This document shows, piece by piece, positions 56,340-64,000 of a stretch of 64,000 nucleotides of DNA. The DNA lies in contig NC_074714.1 in the NCBI RefSeq assembly GCF_947242115.1, positions 36,156,323 to 36,220,322 on the forward strand, given 5' to 3'. The notes under the pieces were generated by a model, which saw nothing but the letters and a program-made list of their open reading frames with translations, was not told the DNA's origin and ran no database searches. The translations under genes were made by a program, and so were the position numbers. Position 1 is the first letter of the stretch. Every line of letters begins with the position of its first letter. The stretch comes from Biomphalaria glabrata (Eukaryota > Mollusca > Gastropoda > Planorbidae).

Positions 56340-59300
56340 ATGATTCAACATATTGTAGTAGTCTTCACTTTCGCCCAGTTGGGCCTTGTGTTCGGTAAGT
56401 TTGACTCGGACAATCTAGACATTGGTCAAGCTCGTTCATTTATGCATCGGTTCTTTTTCAAGTCGGCCTTTATGATAATATAGAATGAATATTTTCTGCG
56501 AAAACCTTTTAAATGCAATAATTCTTTATATCTTATACACAGAGTAGCCATAAGGGACCTATATATTCAGGGGGTTAGTGGCTATGTGGTTAAGTGCTTG
56601 GCTTCCGAACCTGGAGTCCTGGGTTCGAATCTCGGGGAAGACTGAGATTTTGAATTTCGGGATTTTTTTGGCTCCCCTGAGTTCACCCGTCTCTAATGGG
56701 TACCTGACTTTAGTTGGGGAAAGTAAAGGCGGTCGGTAGTTGTGCTGGCCACATGACACCCTACTCGTTAACCGTTGACCAAAGAAACAGATGACCTTAA
56801 CATCATCATCGCAAGGTCTGAAAGGTGGGGGTGGACTTTACTTTACTTTATATTTATACATGTGTTTTTTTCCCTTGTGCGTGTATATGTTGTTACAGAA
56901 ACGTGCGTCAAACTAATACTTTGTTTGCACATGAACAGGTTGGACATTGTTCCAGATATTTTAAACACATGCAACTTCCTGACGCTTTCATTTTCTCTTT
57001 CGCTTTCTTTGTTACACAGGTGCTTGTCCCGCCATCATCACGAGGGCTCAGTGGGGGGCCAGACAGCCATCCAGCACCCCAACACACATTAATGGAGCCG
57101 TCCACTACTCCTTCATCCACCACTCAGCTGGGGCGGAGTGCCACGACAGGGCGACATGTCAAGCTCAGGTGAAGAGTTTCCAGAACTATCACATGGATAC
57201 ACACGGTAATGGACATTTGGTGTTGTCTATGTTTGGGCTTAGTTTAATTTAATGGACATTTGATGTCTCTGTTTGGGCTTAGTTTAATGTAATGGACATT
57301 TGGTGTTGTGTTTGTTTGGGCTTAGTTTAATTTACTGGACATTTGCTGTTGTTTGTGTTTGGGCTTAGTTTAATTTAATGGACATTTGGTGTTGTCTATG
57401 TTTGGGCTTAGTTTAATGTAATGGACATTTGGTGTTGTCTATGTTTGGGCTTAGTTTAATTTAATGGACATTTGATGTCTGTGTTTGGGCTTAGTTTAAT
57501 GTAATGAAGTCTGGGCTTTGTTCATTGTTGTTATGTGTGGCCTTAGTTCATTGTGGTTATGTCTGGGTGTAGTTCATTGTGGATATGTCTTGGCTTAGTT
57601 TATTGTGGTTATGTGTGGGTTTCGTTCATTGTGGTTATGTGTGGGCTTAGTTCATTGTGGTTATGTCTGGGTTTAGTTCATTGTGGTTATAGTTCATTGT
57701 GGTTATGTGTGGGTTTAGTTCATTGTGGTTATGTGTGGGCTTAGTTCATTGTGGTTATGTGTGGGTTTCGTTCATTGTGGTTATGTGTGGGCTTAGTTCA
57801 CTGTGGTTATGTGTGGGTTTCGTTCATTGTGGTTATGTGTGGGCTTAGTTCATTGTGGTTATGTCTGGGTTTAGTTCATTGTGGTTATGTGTGGGTTTAA
57901 TTCATTGTGGTTATGTGTGGGTTTAGTTCATTGTGGTTTTGTATGGGTTTAGTTCATTGTGGTTATGTATGGGCTTAGTTCATTGTGGTTATGTCTGAGC
58001 TTTTAGTTCATTGAAACAATGAAAATCAATTTACGTATCTTACAAGTAACCCACAATAAAAGGGTGAAAAAAGAGTGAGAGAGAGAAGAAATAGAGCAAA
58101 AAGAGAAAGGGGAGAGAGAAGAAAAAGATGGAGGGAGGAGAGAGAATATAGAAAAGAGGGAAAAGATATTTTCAGGGTAGGGGCAAAAGAGAAGAGGGAG
58201 GAGAGAAGAATGAGAAGAGATAGAAGAGAAAAAAGGGAGAAGAGAGAGAGGGGAGAGGGGAAGAGGGAGAAAAAAGAGAAATATAGAAATGAAACAGGTA
58301 TAAGAGAAAAATAAGGGATAAAATAGAAAAGTGGGACAAGAGAGGAGGACAAGAGAGAGAGAGAGAAGAGGGAGAAAAGAGAGAAAGGCCGAAGAAGAGG
58401 GAGATAGAATGGAGACGAGAGATAAGAGGGAGAATCAAAATGTTTAGTCCCCTAAACAATACTTCAAACATGTAATGTAAACCTTTGACTATGCAAGTTA
58501 CAACTGAAATCACGTGACTCACCATGCGAGGTTTCGTTCTTTACTCATTGACTAGCCTACTGATGACAGTTTCAACGCTCACAACTCTCAATAGTCAACT
58601 CCTTACTTTTGTTCTATCTCTTAGAAATGAAAGATGTTTCTCTGATGACTAAATCTAGTTCTATTGTCTGGTTTTAGGTTGGTCTGACATTGGTTACAGC
58701 TTCATCATCGGCGGAGATGGCTCCGTTTTTGAGGGACGTGGATGGAACGTTGTCGGCGCCCACACTCAAGGCTACAACAGTGTCGGACACGGTAAATAGT
58801 TCAATATGCTGCCCAGGGGCAGAAGGGTTCATCACCTCTTAAAGAAACTGGTTTTCTCATTTAATAACCAGAACACAAGAAAAACATTTTTTCAAATGTT
58901 ACTTTGAGTCTATTGATTAGGCTTTACATTTAATCTTATAATATAAGCGCAAAATACCACTCAGTCACTGACTGATTTATGTATCAAAAGATTTCATTAA
59001 CTGCCGTACGGATTCGCAAACAATTTCGTGCACAAGTTAGCTTCCATTTTACTGAAGCTAGCTAAGACACGGTTTTGATAGCAGCCTTAACGCCGCCATT
59101 CACTAAAAACCGCAAGCTTTCCATTAAGCCTTTGTATTTTATTTTCAATATTTCTCTAAAAGTTTGCATTTTATATATAAAGCTTAAATATAAATATTTA
59201 CTAACACAAAATAGACTGCCGTATTTTTTTCAAATTTTAAAGCATATTTTATTTCTTTTTCCCTAAAATAGGAATGCGTGAATGCGTGTGTAAAAAAAAA

Positions 59301-60124
59301 AGTAATACTAGAATTCACGGGCAAAAACTATATATGGTTGAGAGTGTGTTTTCGAGGGATGCATTACAAAACGGTTCTATCCAATGCAACTCGAGGGTGT
59401 AAAAATAGAAGGCGGGGTATCCATGAAAATAGAAGAAAAAGAGATAGAGGTCCATTCCATTTCAACGTAAGTGATACTAGAATTCAAGGGCTACAAAGTA
59501 TGTTAGTGGCACCATTAAAATGCTTCCCATTTTATTGAAAGTGCTAAAAAAGAGTGTGGAGGGTTCCATTCAAAATAAACAAGATGTAGCCTGAGAACAT
59601 ATCCACGGCGTAGCCGCTGTGTAGCTCTATGTTAACAAATGTGGAATAAGTAACTAGACCTCTTTGGAAGACGCTTTTAATATACGGCGTTAATTTTCTT
59701 TTTCAGTAATAAACTCTGAGCTCCGCTATCTTAGATACTTATTCAGGGTTGACATTTTTTAAATTTGATTTCCATAAACATCAATAATAATGCCCCCCCC
59801 CCTGCCAATCAACAGTACTGACCGAGATAAGTTCTCACCTCTCCTTTCGTGTTCGTCTTCATTTCATTCCTCCCAAGTTTTAAAATGACAGAATTATTTG
59901 TTTGTTTTCAATGTATTCTTCAAGGTTTCTGCTTCATTGGCACCTTCACAAGTAAGGTCCCCACCGCTGCTGCCCAGCAAGCTGTGAAGGATCTGATTGC
60001 TTGCGGTGTCTCCCAGGGACACATCCAGGCCAACTACGTCTTGAGGGGTCACCGTGACATGGGTACCACCGAATGTCCAGGAACGGCCTTCTACAATCTC
60101 ATTAAGACCTGGCCACATTATTAA
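56340..60124 (+). CDS. PGRP: Short secreted peptidoglycan recognition protein, gene 4 of the cluster
   Basis: Coding exons are 56340-56394, 57020-57205, 58678-58791 and 59925-60124, with phase-1 GT/AG introns. The product is 184 residues: a signal peptide ([19 protein letters not shown]) and one Amidase_2/PGRP domain. The expected amidase residues His52 (FIHHSAG), Tyr87 (DIGY), His161 (LRGHRD) and Cys169 (TTECPG) are all present, as are Cys59/Cys65. It is the most compact complete gene of the cluster. Intron 1 carries a SINE. Intron 2 carries two minisatellites and a purine tract. Intron 3 carries a Helitron-like remnant. AATAAA overlaps the stop codon (60123-60128), so the 3' UTR would be very short. 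Confidence 0.94.
56567..56855 (+). mobile_element. tRNA-derived SINE (Meta-SINE-like) in intron 1 of PGRP gene 4
   Basis: The head has a tRNA-like TATGTGGTTAAGTGCTTGGC and a clear B-box GGGTTCGAATCTC. The body shares CTCTAATGGGTACCTGACTT, GGTAGTTGTGCTGGCCACAT and CTCGTTAACCGTTG with the nested copy at 46988-47260. It ends in an ACTTTACTTTACTTT tail. Confidence 0.8.
57206..58012. repeat. Two adjacent minisatellites in intron 2 of PGRP gene 4
   Basis: 57206-57520 holds about seven copies of a 37-43-bp unit with TAATGGACATTTGGTGTTGT and GTTTGGGCTTAGTTTAAT. 57520-58012 holds about 18 copies of a 26-bp unit, TTCATTGTGGTTATGTGTGG plus GCTTAG. They share TGGGCTTAGTT, so the second may have grown from the first. 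The first begins immediately after the exon 2 donor. Confidence 0.9.
58068..58436. repeat. Purine tract of about 370 bp in intron 2 of PGRP gene 4
   Basis: Almost unbroken A/G sequence (GAGAGA, AAGAGGGA, GGAGAGAA) with very few pyrimidines. Such tracts can form triplex DNA. Open frames in it (arginine/glutamate/lysine on plus, serine/leucine/phenylalanine on minus) are compositional. Confidence 0.9.
58934..59627 (+). mobile_element. Helitron-like remnant in intron 3 of PGRP gene 4
   Basis: It starts TCTTATAATATAAGCGCAAA after an A, followed by TACCACTCAGTCACTGACTG, a motif common near Helitron-like 5' ends. Near the right edge CGGC-GTA-GCCG forms a small hairpin, but a clean CTAGT end is not present. 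Probably a decayed non-autonomous copy. Confidence 0.4.
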
Positions 60125-60128
60125 TAAA

Positions 60129-60639
60129 CTCTTCATGGATTGAAGGCTATTTCTTGATGTTTTTTTTTTTTTAAATCTTGCTGTTTAATACATACTTTTT
60201 TTCCGAAGGGGGTTTCCATAATCAAGTTAATCAAAATTTACATTTTTATTTCTTTTATGTCTGTTTGACATTCAACAAATACTTTAAATCATGGGCATGA
60301 GGTACACTTGTAGTGAATACTTACTATACATTGTCTATAAGTCTTGTTTCAAGAAATGTGCATACAACATCCACATTAACTGAAGAAAATATCATGTTTT
60401 CTATTAATAAATAATACAGGTGTTTATACTTTTTATCACATTATTTTGACTGGTAACAATGCTATATGTATGAACATTATAAAAATAATACTTGATACGG
60501 TGCCCCTATCGATAATATTAATAGCTAATAGGCCTTCTACTAAACTAAGATATTGTTTGAAAATTATGTATTTTTATGATTAAACAAGAAAAAAAAATAC
60601 TTAAAACAACAACAACAATAATAACAACAACAACAACAA
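60129..60639. other. Region downstream of PGRP gene 4
   Basis: AT-rich spacer ending in a (CAA)n/(AAT)n microsatellite at about 60604-60638. No gene was recognised. Confidence 0.5.
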
Positions 60640-61220
60640 ACAAAGCTTTTACAAAGGAAGGAACCAAACCTGAACTTTTGGCCAGAACTGCACAGTCTAC
60701 AGCAGCACTTGCAAAACAATCTGGGCAGACAAAGGCATAGCCCTTGACACAAAAATAAGACTGATGCGCTCCAAGGTCACGGCCACATTCTTAAATGCAT
60801 TCGAATCTTGGACGCTGGCTGCAGATCTCGAGAAGAGGATCCTTACAATGGAACTAAGATGTTACAGAAAGATCCTAGGTGTCACTTACAAAGACCACAG
60901 CACGAATGAAGAGATTAGAAACTGGCTTGATACAGCAGTTAGCCCCCACGATGACCTGCTAACCACTGTCAAAAAACTTAAACTCAAACTCTATGGCCAC
61001 ATCACAAGGTCCTAGAGCTCGCAAAGACTTTCTTTTAGGGAATACTACCAGGAAGAAGAAGAGGAAGACAGAGTAAGCGATGGGAAGACAACATCAAAGA
61101 ACGAACTGGCCTGTCATTGCATGAAACTCTAACTAAGGCAAAGGACGGAGAGTAATGGAGAAAGACATTGACAGATCTTATGTGGTACCACTACGGTTCA
61201 ACAGACTAATGATCGGTAAA
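60640..61220 (+). mobile_element. LINE 3'-end fragment
   Basis: The translation runs from KPELLARTAQSTAALAKQ, across one frame change, to KIRLMRSKVTA, then ESWTLAADLEKRILTMELRC, YRKILGVTYKDHSTNEEIRN and LKLYGHITRS. Later frames give KRWEDNIKERTGLSL. This is the C-terminal part of a non-LTR retrotransposon with several stops and frameshifts. The RT active site lies upstream and is missing. Confidence 0.75.
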
Positions 61221-61224
61221 GGTG

Positions 61225-61825
61225 TTAAGTGTCATTGTATCAATTAGTTTGGATCAGTCATGTAATTAAATTTGTAATAGATCTAGACTAACAACAATAC
61301 ATCTCTTCGATTAGAAATATTTTCACCAATGGATTTTGTTTAGCGCTATTTCAAGCTTTTAGCTTTCTCACTACTTTATGAGCCTGTCACTTACCTGGAC
61401 CAGTTGGAAAATGGAAAGGGGGGGGGGGAGACAGAAAGGAAAATCTGGGTGGATTTTACTGTAATTGGTTTTTAAAAGCATTTACGAAAAAAAAAAAGGT
61501 GTACGACCTGAAGTCGTACTTTTGGCTCACGCCTCCCTGGGCCTACGTGCTAACCACTCTGTTAGTGAGGTACTTATTTCTAAACAAGATTGTATAGTTA
61601 TATATTGTTTGTTTTAATTTAGACTAGCGTCAACCTACAAAGGGGACTAATTCAGCTTATACCACCACTTCAGTCAAGAACAATTTCTTTCCATTGTTTG
61701 AGATAGGGTTAGTTTTTTTTTTTTAAATTGATTCTTGTGTTGTCAGGTAGAGATTGGGTGTGGAAGAAATAACGTGTACAAACTTTTTAACAGACAGACA
61801 GAGTGAGACAAGCTTTGTAAAAGGT
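61225..61825 (+). repeat. Composite interspersed repeat, plus-oriented copy
   Basis: It begins GTTAAGTGTCATTGTATCAA and continues TTTGGATCAGTCATG, ACCTGGACCAGTTGG and a G-run. A tRNA-like segment on the minus strand follows (A-box-like side AACAGAGTGGTTAG, about 61504-61575), then GGGACTAATTCAGCTTATACC, and a CAGACAGACAGAG tail ending ACAAGCTTTGTAAA. Confidence 0.72.
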
Positions 61826-61999
61826 CTAATGTATTTAACCAAAAAAAAAACGTAGCCATTGAATGAAAACTTTTTTTAAGCTGCAAATATTAAGACCTCA
61901 GATTTCGATTTTTGATTGTACAGCGTAATCATTAACATTGTCAGTGTGCTATGGTTCAAATCTTTTTTAAAAAATTCGTATTAAACGAGATAAGGGGAT

Positions 62000-62335
62000 T
62001 AAATCCATATATACATCCACATCTGTCATTGGGAAGATGTTATTCAATTTATTTCGATATCAAACAAAATGAGAAATCACCAAATAATTAAATAATTGGT
62101 TACTTTTTTTTATTTGGGAAATGGCAGAAAAAAAATGTTCAAACATTTTACCAGACAGACATACAGAGTTAGACAGACAGATAGAAAGATAACCAAGTAG
62201 TCTTTGCCTCTCAGCCAGACATTTTCAATTGCTTTTTTAGTTTTTGAGATTTTAACATACGAGACGGACGGATGGACCGACAGACCACAGAAAACTAACG
62301 GCAGATTTCCTCCCTTTCGAGGGCTGCTGAACTAT
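62000..62335. repeat. Fragments of two repeat families
   Basis: 62000-62210 carries the 3' half of the composite repeat (TTATTTCGATATCAAACAAA, then CATTTTACCAGACAGAC). 62255-62330 carries one end of the inverted-repeat DNA element (GACGGACGGATGGACCGACA to TTTCGAGGGCTGC), as at the right end of 46599-47765. Confidence 0.6.
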
Positions 62336-62752
62336 AATATTGTGTTTTTTAAAAATCAAAACTGATTAAAATAGGTGTTTTCAAAAATAAACAGGACCTA
62401 TGCTACTTTCCTTGAATTTAGCATTTCGGGATAGCGTAGAAAGATTAGCACACAACTAGCGAAGTATACCAAAGAAAACATTTTTGAGCAGGTTTTGTAA
62501 GTACAAGAAATGGTATTAATAAAGGCCTAATAATAAAATTACTTCAGAACTTTTTTTTCTTTCTACAGTAACCCAAGGCTAACATTGTAGCTGTATTAAT
62601 AAATTAATACCAAGAGTCAGATATACTCAAAGACAAAAGCATTAACACTCAGACAATGAGAATTGAAACAGATGTTTAACCTTAACACACTATCAGCGAC
62701 ATAGATCTATGTATCTCATTTTTCTTTTCAAATCAAAAGCTAATCTCTGTAT

Positions 62753-62760
62753 TATATAAG
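62753..62760 (+). promoter_or_regulatory. TATA box of PGRP gene 5
   Basis: TATATAAG lies 54 bp upstream of the ATG at 62807, similar to the distance in gene 2. No TCAGT or TCATT initiator is seen at the expected position. The preceding 62340-62750 shows nothing else recognised. Confidence 0.5.
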
Positions 62761-62806
62761 AAAGATTTTTTTCTAACGTTGTTTTGAATTAACACGTCCT
62801 GTTAGA

Positions 62807-63244
62807 ATGTTTGGATTAGCTGTTGTACTTTTAGTGCACATTACTCATGTTTATGGTAAAGAATCCTATTTCTTTCTGTTCTAGTTCTAGGGAAAATGTT
62901 TATTCTCAACATCAATGCTTGTCAATAATATAAAGGTTTTGCTATTTGATATCTAAACATTGAGAAAAAAGATACGTATTTACTGGTATTTAAAAATGTA
63001 GAAAGGAGTTTGACTTTTTAAAGAAGAATGTTTTTGTCTGCTTTCATTGCTCGTCCTACAGGGGCGTGTCCTCATATCATCACTAGAGCCGAGTGGGGCG
63101 CTAGGCCACCGAATGGTGAATGGTTCTTGACCAACCCAGTGCAATACGCTTTCATTCACCATTCAGCAGGACCTGACTGTCATGATAGGGCTAGCTGCCA
63201 GGCTCAGGTGAAGGCTTTCCAGAATTATCACATGGACACACATG
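62807..63244 (+). CDS. PGRP: Short secreted peptidoglycan recognition protein, gene 5 (first two exons; continues beyond the window)
   Basis: Exon 1 (62807-62855, 49 nt) encodes the signal peptide MFGLAVVLLVHITHVYG, two residues shorter than in the other genes. Exon 2 (63062-63244, 183 nt) encodes the first part of the PGRP domain, with FIHHSAG (zinc His), CHDRASC (disulfide) and NYHMDTHG. The intron is 206 bp and phase 1. Exon 2 has the same 61-codon length as gene 1, not the 62 of genes 2-4. Exons 3 and 4, with the remaining amidase residues, must lie beyond the right edge. The start of intron 2 holds a composite repeat. Confidence 0.9.
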
Positions 63245-63489
63245 GTAAAGAAAACTGTTCAAAAATTAACACTCATTGTCTCATGGTCACTAAGACACAC
63301 ATTCATCAAAGTATTTACATGTGGTAGAACAATATAAAAATAATTGGGGCTTGATTTGTATCTTTCTTAAATTCTGAAATGTTAGTTGACTATGAACCTA
63401 TTAGCACTTTTACTAAGAAAGTATCGTGGGGGAAATGAAGAAAACGGTCAGTTGGGAAGTGTGAACGCTGCTTTATCATCACATGTATT

Positions 63490-63955
63490 TTTACCAAGCT
63501 TACATCAACCCACTCTGTCAGTCTGTCTGTCTATCTGGTGATTTCTCCCTTACCCAATCTCAAATCTCACACTGAAATTTCGCACAATTATTTCTTTTAC
63601 CTGACAACACAAGAATAAATTTAAAAAAAAAATTACTTAATTAACTATTGTTAATAAATTATTTTGTGGTGGTATAAGCTGAATTAGTCCCATTTTATAG
63701 GTCATGCGTCTTAGTGAACACAAACCTGAAAACTAGGTCGAGACTATAGAAACAATAGATAACTATACAATTTCATAAGATCTCCACTAGCAGAGTGGTT
63801 ACCGTGTTGGCTTGAAAAGCCTGGGAAGGCTTGAGCCACGAGTTCGAATTCAGGTCGTTTTCCCCCTTTTTAAAAATTATTTTATAACTGCTTTAGATTT
63901 ATTACAAATTTTATTACATGACTGATGCAGACTAATTGATACAAGTACACATTTT
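63490..63955 (-). repeat. Composite interspersed repeat with tRNA-like centre, reverse copy
   Basis: It runs from ACCAAGCTTACATCAACCC and a CTGT repeat to CAGACTAATTGATACAAG. The centre (63786-63866) has an A-box TAGCAGAGTGGTTAC, a Leu/Ser-like long variable region and a B-box GAGTTCGAATTC on the + strand. It lies in intron 2 of PGRP gene 5. Confidence 0.72.
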
Positions 63956-64000
63956 ATAATTTGTTTGTTTCTTAAAAATATTTAAAAAAATATTTTCTTG

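Noticed and set aside
56580-56640. tRNA-like head considered as a functional tRNA
   Set aside because: It continues into a SINE body shared with 46988-47260.
58026-58525. Minus-strand frames rich in Ser/Leu/Phe resembling membrane proteins
   Set aside because: They translate the purine tract and have no other support.
63786-63866. tRNA-like segment considered as a tRNA gene
   Set aside because: A- and B-boxes are present but the acceptor stem does not pair. The same segment recurs inside an interspersed repeat.

Overview
The window looks like nuclear DNA from a mollusc, most likely a pulmonate freshwater snail. This is an inference from intron-containing immune genes of the invertebrate short PGRP type, AT-rich sequence, several tRNA-derived SINEs, CR1/L2-like LINE remains, a Gmr1-like LTR element and many minisatellites. 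No species marker was seen.

The host content is a head-to-tail cluster of five genes for secreted short peptidoglycan recognition proteins (PGRPs, Amidase_2 fold), all on the + strand. Four are complete: gene 1 at 4297-16778, gene 2 at 21677-38693, gene 3 at 42734-48041 and gene 4 at 56340-60124. Gene 5 starts at 62807 and runs off the right edge. Each complete gene has four coding exons: a signal-peptide exon of 55 nt, then exons of 183/186, 114 and 200 nt. Every intron is in phase 1. The predicted proteins are 183-184 residues and keep the His-Tyr-His-Cys set expected of zinc amidases, so they probably cleave or bind bacterial peptidoglycan outside the cell. A 28-bp exon-3 relic at 23883-23910 shows that at least one more copy existed.

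Most of the rest is repetitive. By summed coordinates about 18-19 kb is tandem arrays. The largest is an 11.2-kb array of an 18-bp G-rich unit in intron 1 of gene 2, with a 4,757-bp higher-order duplication. Its long open frames on both strands are by-products of the 18-bp period and are not treated as genes. Intron 2 of gene 1 holds a young, whole-looking LTR retrotransposon (6441-15435, minus strand) whose integrase lies upstream of reverse transcriptase, the Gmr1-type order.

Other mobile DNA includes a 1-kb non-autonomous Helitron in gene 2, a 1.5-kb 5'-truncated CR1/L2-like LINE at 53654-55173 inserted in an older repeat, LINE 3' tails, several tRNA-derived SINEs, small inverted-repeat elements, and a recurrent composite repeat with a tRNA-like internal segment. 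Outside the PGRP exons and the mobile-element frames I see no convincing protein-coding gene and no functional tRNA, rRNA or CRISPR.
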